A DNA stretch of 46,185 bases from Caldilineaceae bacterium SB0661_bin_32 (GTDB lineage: Bacteria; Chloroflexota; Anaerolineae; Caldilineales; Caldilineaceae). Positions within the stretch are counted from its first letter, which is position 1. Each line of letters begins with the position of its first letter. Under the pieces are notes generated by a model. That model did no database searches and was not told the DNA's origin. It saw only the letters and a program-made list of their open reading frames with translations. Positions 1 through 11,519 of this stretch are shown here, piece by piece. Position numbers and translations under genes: made by a program. Location of the stretch: contig VXMH01000003.1 of assembly GCA_009841235.1 (NCBI GenBank), positions 1 to 46,185 on the forward strand, given 5' to 3'.

Positions 1-134
1 TTTTTTCACCACAACCGCCGAACCCCACATTGCCTTTTGTCGCGTGGGCGGGTTTAGTTGAATAACAGACTTCTGCGGGTTGGGTGGGTCATGCAAGGGC
101 AGCACAAGGGCGAGGAGGGAGTGGAGAGGAGTGA

Positions 135-464
135 GGAGAGAGAGGGCAGGGACAAGGGCTTGGCCATGCGCGCATCATGCTCAGGCACATCTTCCCCACT
201 GTTGCCGCGCCACTGATCGTCCTCACATCTTTTGAATTTGCCAAAATGGTCATTGCCGAAGCCGCACTAAGTTTTCTTGGCCTGGGACCGAGCGGGCTAG
301 ACTATTCATCCTGGGGCCTGATGCTGGCCGAAGGCAAGAATTACCTGGCTGTCGCCTGGTGGGCGGCAACGATTCCGGGCCTTGCCATAATGACGGCGGT
401 TCTCTCTATCAACATCGTAGGCGATTGGCTGCGGGACAGACTTGATCCGAAATTGCAAACCTGA
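135..464 (+). CDS. DppC/OppC-type ABC transporter permease, C-terminal part only
   Basis: The frame encodes the C-terminal half of an inner-membrane permease of a peptide/nickel-type ABC importer. It keeps the second half of the EAA loop that contacts the ATPase (GQGLGHARIMLRHIFP, from about base 150), then two hydrophobic spans around AEAALSFLGLG and WWAATIPGLAIMTAVLSINIVGDWLRDRLDP, a typical DppC ending. An in-frame stop (132-134) and purine-rich, repetitive sequence replace the N-terminal half, so no complete gene exists here. The next gene downstream is a family-5 substrate-binding protein, which fits a shared transporter operon. The loss could be a real insertion or decay, or a bad contig end. 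Family assignment is firm; status as gene or pseudogene is open. Confidence 0.75.
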   Translation, partial: GERGQGQGLGHARIMLRHIFPTVAAPLIVLTSFEFAKMVIAEAALSFLGLGPSGLDYSSWGLMLAEGKNYLAVAWWAATIPGLAIMTAVLSINIVGDWLRDRLDPKLQT

Positions 465-562
465 CCCCAATGTTGGCGTCCGGCCTTTCAATACGCGATT
501 CGTCATCAGGATGGGAGGACTCTCGCCGTGCATGCAACTGTAGAAGCAGGAGAGGCACGAAG

Positions 563-1972
563 GTGAATGAATTGCGAATTGCCCAATCGCAAGTGAATCT
601 GCTTCAGCCGGAGTTCACTACGGATCAGCCGGATCTGCAGACCATCCTCGCACTGGTGTATGAACCGCTCATGCAATGGCGCAGCGGACGCGTCACGCCG
701 GGGCTGGTCACCTCTTGCGAGGTCCGAAACGACGGGCGATCATGGTTGCTTACGATTCGTGATGATGCCCGCTTCCATGATGGCTCACCTTGTACGAATG
801 AGCAGGTCGTTCAAAGTCTGGAACGGATGCGGGGGGCAGGCGGCTCATTTGGAATGGGCGGCGTTTATTCTCCCTACCTTGAACCATTGAGTTTTGAGCC
901 AATAGGAAAAACGGAACTGCTGGCCGAGAGTTCCGCGCCAACGGGGGACCTGGCGGACATATTCGCCGCAGTGTATGTGGGGAAGCAGACGGGCACCGCC
1001 GAGCCTCCATTGGGCACGGGACCATTCAGGGTCGAAGAGTACGTGGAGGGCGAACTGCTCCGGCTGTCCAGCGTGCACAGACCCGATAATGATTCGCAGT
1101 TCTCTGAACTGATCATTTTGCAGATAGGGTCCGCGTCAGATCGGTACAGCGCGCTTCTGAAAGGCCAGGTAGACCTGGCGACTGGACTTGAACTGCTGCC
1201 GTCCATTCCTGAAAACGACGGGCTGACGTGGGGCAAGACCACAAACACGCTGTCTGTGACCGGTTTTCTCAACGGATATGAGATTCCTTTTTCACAGCCG
1301 GATGCCCGTTTGGCGATCAATCTGGCTGTTGACGTAGACGAAATTATCGACAACGTGTGGCCCGGACTTGCCGAGCCCGCCGCGACCGTCGTCAGCCCGT
1401 TTCACTTAGGATTCTCTGATGCCCTGCGTCCGCACGGTTGTGATCCAGAGCGCGCCAAAGAGCTATTTGACGCCTGCGACATGCCTGAAGAGCTAGTCCT
1501 GCGCACGCCTCTCGTCATTCCCGATCGCGCGCCGCAAGTGGCAGAGATGATCCAGGGGCAACTCTCCCGCATCGGCATTCGCGTCCGCATTGAAGAAGAA
1601 ACAGATCGCCCCAAATATGCCCTGGACACGAGCCAGAAACGCATTGGCCATATGTCACTGTTCGATTCGAGCCCGTTAAGCACGTACCGCGTACTGCAAG
1701 AGAAAATTTCCAGCCAGACACAGGGTCTCTGGTGGCAAGGGGTAAAGGATAGCAAGGCCGACCAACTGATAAGTGCTGCCCATCTGTCTATTGACAACTG
1801 CAAGAGAAGGGAAGCCTACAGCCGCTGTCTGTCCTGGCTACACGAGAACCCGCACTGGCTGTACCTGTATCATCCCGTAAAGCTCTTTGCCCATCGGACG
1901 GAACTCTCCGGCATTGACATGGACCATGCCGGTCTGATAAGACCTGGTCCTGCGCCAAGTCGCGGCGCCTGA
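563..1972 (+). CDS. ABC transporter substrate-binding protein, family 5 (DppA/OppA-like)
   Basis: This is a 469-residue protein with the solute-binding family 5 pattern: an N-terminal LRIAQSQ...LVYEPLMQW segment, then RDDARFHDGSPCTNEQVVQSLERM, the classic 'F.DG.P.....V..S..R' signature, and a C-terminal lobe ending with LYHPVKLFAHR. Family members bind peptides, nickel, sugars or other solutes for an ABC importer. The start is taken as GTG 563 because AGGAG lies about ten bases upstream; an ATG at 470 in the same frame adds 31 residues that look non-coding. With either start there is no signal peptide or lipobox, which is odd for a binding protein. The gene follows the permease fragment by about 100 bp. 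Substrate unknown. Confidence 0.8.
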   Translation: MNELRIAQSQVNLLQPEFTTDQPDLQTILALVYEPLMQWRSGRVTPGLVTSCEVRNDGRSWLLTIRDDARFHDGSPCTNEQVVQSLERMRGAGGSFGMGGVYSPYLEPLSFEPIGKTELLAESSAPTGDLADIFAAVYVGKQTGTAEPPLGTGPFRVEEYVEGELLRLSSVHRPDNDSQFSELIILQIGSASDRYSALLKGQVDLATGLELLPSIPENDGLTWGKTTNTLSVTGFLNGYEIPFSQPDARLAINLAVDVDEIIDNVWPGLAEPAATVVSPFHLGFSDALRPHGCDPERAKELFDACDMPEELVLRTPLVIPDRAPQVAEMIQGQLSRIGIRVRIEEETDRPKYALDTSQKRIGHMSLFDSSPLSTYRVLQEKISSQTQGLWWQGVKDSKADQLISAAHLSIDNCKRREAYSRCLSWLHENPHWLYLYHPVKLFAHRTELSGIDMDHAGLIRPGPAPSRGA

Positions 1973-2003
1973 CCTATGCGGGCCTTTCAGCAAGCTCACT
2001 CAA

Positions 2004-3110
2004 TCACCCGACTCTGTAGTTCTTGAGCAGATCGTAATTCGGCGTTATCCCCAACCCCGGGCGGTCCGGCGCGTCCACGTTGCCGTCCGCGTCCAGCTTC
2101 ATCGTTTCCTCGAAGATCTGCATGCGCAGCGGGTCCACCGTTTCACGGTAAAATTCCAGGATCAGGCCGTTATTGATCGCGCATACAAGGTGGACATGTA
2201 CCTCCTGCGCACCGTGGGGCGCGATGACCAGGTCCTCTGCCGCCGTCAGGGCGGCCACCTGCATGAACTCCGTGATTCCTCCCAGAATCTGGGCGTCCGC
2301 ATTGATGATCGCCGCCCCCTCGCGTTCGATCAAGTCCCGAAAACCATAGCGAGTGTATTCGTTCTCGCCGGTGGCTATCGGAATCGACGTCGCCCGCGCA
2401 ACGCGTGCGTGCCCCCTGTAGTCGTCCGGCGCCACCGGCTCCTCGAACCAGAACGGCTCATATTTTTCCATCTTTCGCGCCAGCTCGATCGCCTCGTGCG
2501 CCTTGTAGGCGTTGTTGGCGTCGACCAGCAGCTTGACTTCCGGGCCGATCGTCTCCCGCACAACCCGTACGCGCTCCACGTCCTCGTTGATCGGCACACC
2601 GCCGACCTTCATCTTGATCGCCTTCGCGCCCAGCGTCAGGTTCTCTTCCATCTCTTCCGCCAGCTCCCGCAGGCCCTTGCCCTCCTCATAGTAGCCGCCC
2701 GCGATATAGGCGGGAATGCTGTCCCGGTAGCCGCCCAGGAGCTGGTACACAGGCCTGTTCACCGCCTTGCCAATCAGATCCCACAACGCGATATCGATGG
2801 CGCTGATCACGCGTGTCGACAGCCCGCGACGCCCTACCAGCTTAGGCAGCCACATGTCTTCCCATATGCGCCGGTAGTTGAAGGGATCCTCACCAATCAC
2901 GACCGGCTTGAAGTAGTCGATCAGCGTCGTCGTCAGATCGCTGCCCTGACCCGACGCGGTGCCGCCTCCCCAGCCCACGCCTGTAATCCCTTCATCGGTG
3001 TAAATGTGGACCAGGTTCAGGCTGACATCCACGTAGGTGTACTTCCCGTTGCTGATCGGCTTCGGCCGCGGCCAGGCGTACCTTTCAACCGTCATATCAG
3101 TGATTTTCAT
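2004..3110 (-). CDS. Mandelate racemase-subgroup enolase superfamily enzyme (sugar-acid dehydratase-like)
   Basis: A complete 368-residue enolase-superfamily protein. The N-terminal capping domain (about 1-125) precedes a TIM barrel carrying K166-x-K168, metal ligands D198 (VDANNAY), E224 (FEEP) and E249 (GENEY), and the D272 / H299 dyad (NADAQ; APHGAQEVH). The spacing is nearly that of Pseudomonas mandelate racemase (K164/K166, D195, E221, E247, D270, H297), so the full MR-subgroup acid/base set is present. Such enzymes abstract the alpha proton of a carboxylate and usually dehydrate or epimerise sugar acids. A GGGAG ribosome site precedes ATG 3110. It is transcribed divergently from the epimerase pair, suggesting a shared catabolic locus. 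The substrate cannot be read from sequence. Confidence 0.9.
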   Translation of the reverse strand: MKITDMTVERYAWPRPKPISNGKYTYVDVSLNLVHIYTDEGITGVGWGGGTASGQGSDLTTTLIDYFKPVVIGEDPFNYRRIWEDMWLPKLVGRRGLSTRVISAIDIALWDLIGKAVNRPVYQLLGGYRDSIPAYIAGGYYEEGKGLRELAEEMEENLTLGAKAIKMKVGGVPINEDVERVRVVRETIGPEVKLLVDANNAYKAHEAIELARKMEKYEPFWFEEPVAPDDYRGHARVARATSIPIATGENEYTRYGFRDLIEREGAAIINADAQILGGITEFMQVAALTAAEDLVIAPHGAQEVHVHLVCAINNGLILEFYRETVDPLRMQIFEETMKLDADGNVDAPDRPGLGITPNYDLLKNYRVG

Positions 3111-3401
3111 TACCCGCTCCCTTTCGTGGCGTGACCGTCCGAGTCGGACGCAAATCTACAATACAGCCTCCGTTATACGTCCATTTCCCGCCCACTACAA
3201 ACTTCAGCAACTCAAAACGTCCAATCCGACCTCTGGCGCGTCCTCCAATAACGCCCGCTCTCCCATACCATCCAGCCGCCACGTTGACACCCACAGACCT
3301 CTGACCGCTGCCCACTGCCGTTCCTAGACACGCCCCTACCACTCTGATACACTGAAATCCATTCCCACGTCGTCAGCAACTGCTTGCAGAAAGGTCGTGC
3401 A

Positions 3402-4460
3402 GTGAAGATCCTGGTAACCGGCGGCACAGGGCGGGTTGGCGCCAATCTGGTTCCCCGTCTGCTGGCCGCAGGCCACGAGATCAGAGCCTTCATCTACCCC
3501 GGCGACGCCAGCCGCGCCCACAAGCTGGACGCCTTCGCCGGCGTAGAAACGGTCACCGGCGATCTGCGCAACCCGGACGATGTAAGCCGTGCGGTCCAAG
3601 GCGTGGACGCCGTCTACCACTTGGCCGCGGCCTTCATGGCCCCCTTCGACAATCGCCAGTACCTGGAGATCAACGCGATGGGTACGCTCAACCTGCTCGA
3701 GAGCGTGCGCGCCCGCTGCCCCAATCTCCACCGCTTCGTCTATGCCAGTACGGTCGCCGTCTATCTGCGCCTTGAGGAAAACGGCCGCTACTTCGAGGAG
3801 CCGATTCGCGAGGAGATGGCCGCCCGCTACCACCAGATGCCCTATTTCCTCACCAAGTGGGTCGGCGAAGAGTTGACCATGGCCTACTACTACCAGTATG
3901 GCCTGCCTGCCGCCTCCTTTCGCTTCTCCACGATCATCGAGCCCAGCGAATTTTTCAATGAGGCCGGCCTGCCCAAACTCCTGGCCTTCAGCTCTGCATA
4001 CGAGCAGCACAAGTCGATGCAAAGCAGCGACCCGGACACGCAGGCGATGCTCGACCACCTCAACGCCCAGTGGACCGGCCGCGATCATCTCCTTCTCAGC
4101 CGCAACCCCAATGGTGTCCCCTACAAAGAGCAGTTCAGCGACGTGCGGGACATCGCCCGCGGCTTACAATTGGCTATCGAAAAAGAGGAAGCCGTCGGCG
4201 AGGCGTTCAACCTGGCCGGCGGTGTGATCATCGACTGGGGAGAGGCCGTTCCCCGTCTGGCCGAACGCTTCGGCGTCAGGTACACCGACGCGCGCCTGCC
4301 GACGCCTGTCCATTACACGCTTGACCTGACGAAAATCAAGGCACGGCTCGGCTTCGAGCCGCGGCACGATCTGAACAGTGTAATCGAGACCGCAGAGGCC
4401 ATTCGCCGCGGCGAAGAAACCGACATTGTACCCACCGGCATCCGCTACGGAGAGGTCTGA
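3402..4460 (+). CDS. NAD(P)-dependent epimerase/dehydratase, extended SDR (copy 1)
   Basis: A 352-residue extended short-chain dehydrogenase/reductase. The Rossmann dinucleotide motif TGGTGRVGANL lies at the N-terminus, followed by DLRNPDDV, YHLAAAF, a VYASTVAVY strand with the catalytic Ser/Thr and YFLTK with the YxxxK dyad. Family members oxidise, reduce or epimerise sugars, nucleotide sugars or related alcohols. The start is set at GTG 3402 because the downstream paralogue begins at the equivalent residue with ATG; a TTG at 3384 would add six residues. It is the first of two tandem paralogues that share long identical stretches (for example the RNPNGVP and RRGEETD regions), so the pair arose by duplication. 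Substrate unknown. Confidence 0.85.
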   Translation: MKILVTGGTGRVGANLVPRLLAAGHEIRAFIYPGDASRAHKLDAFAGVETVTGDLRNPDDVSRAVQGVDAVYHLAAAFMAPFDNRQYLEINAMGTLNLLESVRARCPNLHRFVYASTVAVYLRLEENGRYFEEPIREEMAARYHQMPYFLTKWVGEELTMAYYYQYGLPAASFRFSTIIEPSEFFNEAGLPKLLAFSSAYEQHKSMQSSDPDTQAMLDHLNAQWTGRDHLLLSRNPNGVPYKEQFSDVRDIARGLQLAIEKEEAVGEAFNLAGGVIIDWGEAVPRLAERFGVRYTDARLPTPVHYTLDLTKIKARLGFEPRHDLNSVIETAEAIRRGEETDIVPTGIRYGEV

Positions 4461-4675
4461 AGCCCGGCTAACCGCCTCTATGAGAAGGCGTGAATCCACA
4501 CAGCGAAGTCGACCGCGCGGTTTGGCAGGGAGAAACAGGCGCCGGATAATTGGCAACTGGCTACATATAAACTATCGTTTACAAAAGCTTATCCAAATTC
4601 CAGCGGACAGCTCTTACTCTCAAGAGTTTCTGAGAAACCGAAAGCCTGGAACCTGAGAATCCGAAAGGCCCCGCA

Positions 4676-5734
4676 ATGAAAATCCTGGTAACCGGCGGCA
4701 CGGGCCGCATCGGCGCCAATCTTGTCACTCGTCTTCTGGACAAAGGACACGACGTCCGTTCCCTTGTTTACCCAGGCGATGCCAGTCGTGCAAATAAGCT
4801 GGATGACTTCGCCAACGTGGAAACGGTGACCGGCGACCTGCGCAACCTGGAAGATGTCCGCGATGCCGTCAAAGGGGTTGACGCCATCTACCACATTGCC
4901 GCAGCCTTCGGCGGCCCCTTCGACAACCGCCAGTACCTGGACATCAACGCCATGGGAACGCTCAATCTGCTCGAAAGCGTTCGCACGGAATGCCCCGGTC
5001 TCCATCGCTTTGTCTACGCCTGCACCGAGGCCGTCTACTGGAAACTTGAGGACTACGGCCGCTACTTCGAAGAGCCAATCACCGAGGAGATGGTGGCCCA
5101 ATACCACCAGATGCCCTACTTCCTCACCAAGTGGATCGGCGAAGAGCTTGCCATGGCCTACTACTACCAGTACCAGGTGCCTTCGACCTCCTTTCGTTTT
5201 TCCACGGTACTCGAACCCAGCGAATTCTTCAACGAGGCCGGCATACCTATGCGCCTGGCCTTCAGTAGCGAATACGAGCGTTACAAATCGGTCAACAGCG
5301 ATGATCCGGAGACGCAGGCGATGCTCGACGAACTCAGAGCCAAGTGGACCGGCGAAGATCAGCTCCTTCTAAGCCGAAACCCCAATGGCGTCCCCCACCT
5401 ACAGCATTTCTGCGACGTGCGCGACATCGCCCGCGGCCTGATATTGGGCATCGAAAGGGAGGAAGCCGTAGGCGAAGAGTTCACGCTGGGGGGCGACGCA
5501 ATTATCGACTGGGGAGAGGCCGTCCCCTGGCTGGCCGAACGCTACGACCTCAGTTACGCCGACGCACGCCTGCCCGAGGCGAACCACTTTACCCTTGATC
5601 TGACCAAGATCCAGACTCGCCTCGGATTCAAATCTGAGCATGATTTTGTCAGTATCGTCGAGACCGCGGAAGCCATTCGCCGCGGTGAAGAGACCGACGT
5701 CGTCCCCACCGGCATTCGCTACGGAGAACGCTGA
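4676..5734 (+). CDS. NAD(P)-dependent epimerase/dehydratase, extended SDR (copy 2)
   Basis: A 352-residue paralogue of the preceding gene, the same length and colinear throughout. It has TGGTGRIGANL, DLRNLEDV, YHIAAAFGGP, VYACTEAVY and the YFLTK catalytic dyad. Differences concentrate in the middle of the protein and near VYACTEAVYWKLEDYG, the region that shapes the substrate pocket in extended SDRs, so the copies may act on different stereoisomers (inference). The start ATG has AAAGG nine bases upstream. A 215-bp spacer separates the copies. Two enolase-superfamily paralogues follow on the same strand, which suggests a pathway in which a sugar or polyol is oxidised and then dehydrated. Confidence 0.85.
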   Translation: MKILVTGGTGRIGANLVTRLLDKGHDVRSLVYPGDASRANKLDDFANVETVTGDLRNLEDVRDAVKGVDAIYHIAAAFGGPFDNRQYLDINAMGTLNLLESVRTECPGLHRFVYACTEAVYWKLEDYGRYFEEPITEEMVAQYHQMPYFLTKWIGEELAMAYYYQYQVPSTSFRFSTVLEPSEFFNEAGIPMRLAFSSEYERYKSVNSDDPETQAMLDELRAKWTGEDQLLLSRNPNGVPHLQHFCDVRDIARGLILGIEREEAVGEEFTLGGDAIIDWGEAVPWLAERYDLSYADARLPEANHFTLDLTKIQTRLGFKSEHDFVSIVETAEAIRRGEETDVVPTGIRYGER

Positions 5735-5765
5735 CGCGCTTCCCTTGCCCTCCGACCCATGCAGT

Positions 5766-5840
5766 GGCGCTTATAACAAGGGTGCTCCAAACAGTGGCGC
5801 TCCAAACAGTGGTGCTTCAAACAAGGGCGCCCCAAACCTG
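5766..5840 (+). repeat. Five tandem copies of a 15-bp unit
   Basis: Five consecutive 15-bp units of the form GGYGCTYCAAACARK (first unit GGCGCTTATAACAAG) lie between the second epimerase and the first enolase-like gene. The reading frame of the downstream gene is open through them and would read G-A-(Y/P/S)-N-(K/S) repeated. A good ribosome site follows the array, so the repeat is more likely leader DNA than coding. Confidence 0.85.
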
Positions 5841-5861
5841 AAAGAAGGAGGAAGAGTTCCG

Positions 5862-7004
5862 ATGAACAGCGCTACGATCTCCGCCATCGAGTGGGGCACC
5901 CTTGTGGGCCAGCGTCCCCGGCAAGCAGGCTGCAATTCCCGCCTGGCCGTTCACGGCAACGACGTCCAAGTGCCTCTGGCTCGCATAACCACGACTGACG
6001 GCACGTCGGGTTTCGGCGCCTGCCGGCCCTTGACCCAGCAGGAAGCACACGCCTATCTCGGCGAACGCGTCGACGACCTCATCGACGCCGCAAACGGCGT
6101 TGCGCCGCGCGCTGCAGCCCTGGAGTTCCCGCTGTGGGACCTGCAGGGCCAGCGCACGGGGCGCCCGGTCTACCAACTGCTGGCGGAGTCGGCCGGCAAG
6201 ACCGTTTCCGAGCCCCCGCTGGTTCGCTGCTACGACACCTCCCTCTATATCGACGACCTGCACCTAGCGACCGACGAAGAGGGTGCAGCCCTCATCGCCT
6301 CCGAAGCCCGCTTCGGCTACGAGCACGGCCACCGCTCATTCAAAATCAAGGTCGGCCGCGGCGCCCGCCACATGCCCCTTCTCGAAGGCAATCGCCGTGA
6401 TGCGGCCGTTATCCGCGCCGTGCGCGCCGAAGTCGGCCCAGACGCCGCTATCCTTATCGACGCCAACAACGGCTACAACCTCAACATTTCCAAACTGATC
6501 CTTGCCGAGACCGCCGACTGTAATCTCTTCTGGCTGGAAGAAGCCTTTCACGAAGACGGCGCACTCTACGAGGATCTGCATGACTGGATCGAGCGCGAGG
6601 GTCTGTCAACAAAGATCGCCGACGGAGAGGGCCTGGCCTCCCCCATGCTGCTGGACTACGCCCGCGACGGATTCGTCGACATCATCCAGTACGATATCTT
6701 CAGCCACGGCATGACCAACTGGCTGGAAACCGGCGCCCGCCTGGACCGGTGGGACGTTGGCACTGCGCCCCATCACTACGGACGCCACATCGGCAACTAT
6801 GTCTCCGGCCATCTCGCCGCCGCCGTCGATGGCTTCCTCTTCATCGAGTGGGACGAGGTCTCCACGCCCGGCCTTGACGGCTCGGCGTATCAGGTGGACG
6901 AAGGGTATGTGCTCATGCCGGACGCGCCCGGTTTCGCGCTGAACCTGGATGAGGAACTCTTCCAGAAAGCTGTCGCTTCCAACGGCTTTGCCGTACGACA
7001 GTAA
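5862..7004 (+). CDS. Enolase superfamily (mandelate racemase/muconate lactonizing-like) enzyme, copy 1
   Basis: A 380-residue enolase-superfamily protein. Visible active-site elements are K161-x-K163 (FKIKVGRG), D200 (IDANNGY), E226/E227 (WLEEAF), D254/E256 (IADGEG), D278 (QYDIFSHG) and H304/H305 (TAPHHYGRH). These give three metal ligands and both acid/base sides. It differs from the enzyme at 2004-3110 by a longer insertion before the KxK strand and a His-rich seventh-strand region, so it belongs to another subgroup. ATG 5862 is chosen because AAGAAGGAGGAAG lies just upstream, although the frame stays open back to 5640. A close paralogue follows. Predicted role: dehydration or epimerisation of a sugar acid; substrate unknown. 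Confidence 0.85.
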   Translation: MNSATISAIEWGTLVGQRPRQAGCNSRLAVHGNDVQVPLARITTTDGTSGFGACRPLTQQEAHAYLGERVDDLIDAANGVAPRAAALEFPLWDLQGQRTGRPVYQLLAESAGKTVSEPPLVRCYDTSLYIDDLHLATDEEGAALIASEARFGYEHGHRSFKIKVGRGARHMPLLEGNRRDAAVIRAVRAEVGPDAAILIDANNGYNLNISKLILAETADCNLFWLEEAFHEDGALYEDLHDWIEREGLSTKIADGEGLASPMLLDYARDGFVDIIQYDIFSHGMTNWLETGARLDRWDVGTAPHHYGRHIGNYVSGHLAAAVDGFLFIEWDEVSTPGLDGSAYQVDEGYVLMPDAPGFALNLDEELFQKAVASNGFAVRQ

Positions 7005-7135
7005 CGGAGCCGGCCCCGACGACTTCACGCTGATTCAGCTGTCTCATCATCACAGGCGGAGCATCATATTGGCGCTGGCGCACAATTTTTTCTACAATTC
7101 CCGATAGCTGGCCGAAAGTCGCAGGAGATTCGCAA

Positions 7136-8281
7136 ATGCGCGGCGCGCGTATTGCTTCAATTGAATGGGGAACCCTGATGGGCCGCCGGCCGCGCCTGGC
7201 CGGTTACAACGCCCGCAAAAAAGAGGACCACGGGTGGGATGCGCCCGTTCCCCTCGCGCGCATCACCACCGCCGATGGAGCCGCCGGCTTCGGCGTCAGC
7301 ACTCTCACCCGCCGGCGGGCCGAACTGTTTCTCGGCTCGCCCCTGAACGACCTGATCACTGCCGAAAACGGTGTCGGTCCAAAAGCTTTCGCCATCGAGA
7401 GTCCTCTCTGGGACCTGCTCGGCCAGCGCGCCGGCCGCCCCGTCTACCAGATCCTGGCAGACCGCGCCGGCAAGAAAGCGGCAGAGCCCCTGCGCGTGCC
7501 CTGCTACGACACGACCCTGCTGATCGACGACCTGCACCTTGCCACCGACGAAGAGGGCGCCGCCCTGATCGCCTCGGAGGCCCGCTTCGGCTACGAGAAC
7601 GGGCACCGCGCCTTCAAAATCAAAGTAGGCCGCGGCGCCCGCCACATGCCTCTTGAGGAAGGCAACTGCCGCGACATAGCCGTCGTCCGGGCCGTGCGCG
7701 CCGCTGTCGGCCCCGACGCCGCCATCCTCATCGACGCCAACAACGGCTATACGCTCAACATCGCCAAACAGATCCTCAGAGAAACCGCCGACTGCAACAT
7801 CTTCTGGCTGGAGGAGGCCTTCCACGAGGATGATGAGCTCTACGAGGATCTGCACGCCTGGATCGCGCGGGAGGGCCTGTCGGTCCTCATCGCCGACGGC
7901 GAAGGATCCGCTTCGCCTCACCTGCTGGACTACGCCCGCAGAGGGATCGTCGACGTTGTGCAATATGACATCTTCAGCTACGGCATGACAAAATGGCTGC
8001 AAACCGCGCCCAAACTGGACGCCTGGAACGTGCGCAGCGCGCCCCATCACTATGGACGCCATCTGGGCAACTTCGTCTCCGGCCACCTCGCCCCCGCCGT
8101 CGAAAACTTTGCCTTCGTCGAATGGGATGAGCTCACCACGCCCGGCCTGGACACATCCGCCTACGCAGTGAATGACGGATATGTCAGCCTGCCGCAAGCG
8201 CCCGGTTTCGGCCTGAATCTGGACGAAAGCCTCTTCCAGCAGGCCGTGAAAGAAAACGGCTTTGTCGCGAAAAGCAGTTAA
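7136..8281 (+). CDS. Enolase superfamily (mandelate racemase/muconate lactonizing-like) enzyme, copy 2
   Basis: A 381-residue paralogue of the preceding gene, colinear over its whole length: FKIKVGRGARHMP with the KxK pair, IDANNGYTLNIAKQIL, WLEEAFHED, IADGEGSASP, QYDIFSYGMTKW and SAPHHYGRHLGNFVSGH are all kept. The clearest change is in the N-terminal capping loop, where this copy carries NARKKEDHGWDAP in place of the first copy's NSRLAVHGNDVQ. In this superfamily that loop closes over the substrate, so the copies may differ in specificity (inference). GCAGGAG precedes ATG 7136. The order epimerase-epimerase-enolase-enolase points to local duplication of each gene. Confidence 0.85.
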   Translation: MRGARIASIEWGTLMGRRPRLAGYNARKKEDHGWDAPVPLARITTADGAAGFGVSTLTRRRAELFLGSPLNDLITAENGVGPKAFAIESPLWDLLGQRAGRPVYQILADRAGKKAAEPLRVPCYDTTLLIDDLHLATDEEGAALIASEARFGYENGHRAFKIKVGRGARHMPLEEGNCRDIAVVRAVRAAVGPDAAILIDANNGYTLNIAKQILRETADCNIFWLEEAFHEDDELYEDLHAWIAREGLSVLIADGEGSASPHLLDYARRGIVDVVQYDIFSYGMTKWLQTAPKLDAWNVRSAPHHYGRHLGNFVSGHLAPAVENFAFVEWDELTTPGLDTSAYAVNDGYVSLPQAPGFGLNLDESLFQQAVKENGFVAKSS

Positions 8282-8343
8282 CATGAACCGTCATTCAGCA
8301 GTCCGGGACCACCACATACAAGCCGCCACCATCGAGTTGAGCA

Positions 8344-11433
<3,090 letters not shown>

Positions 11434-11519
11434 TCGACCTAACCGTCCATTCAAGCCGGAAGAATCAGGCTGACTGCCGGACGCAATTCGGAAACTGAAG
11501 ATCCAGGGGAGAAGAAAAA

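Noticed and set aside
2190..3134. Long plus-strand frame opposite the mandelate-racemase-like gene
   Set aside because: Arg/His-rich and without motifs; it mirrors the codons of the well-supported minus-strand gene.
5766..5840. Possible CRISPR or protein-binding iterons
   Set aside because: 15-bp units without spacers and no replication gene nearby; a minisatellite explains it.
7157..8284. 375-codon minus-strand frame
   Set aside because: Shadow of the second enolase-like gene; Gly/Val-rich, no ribosome site or family pattern.
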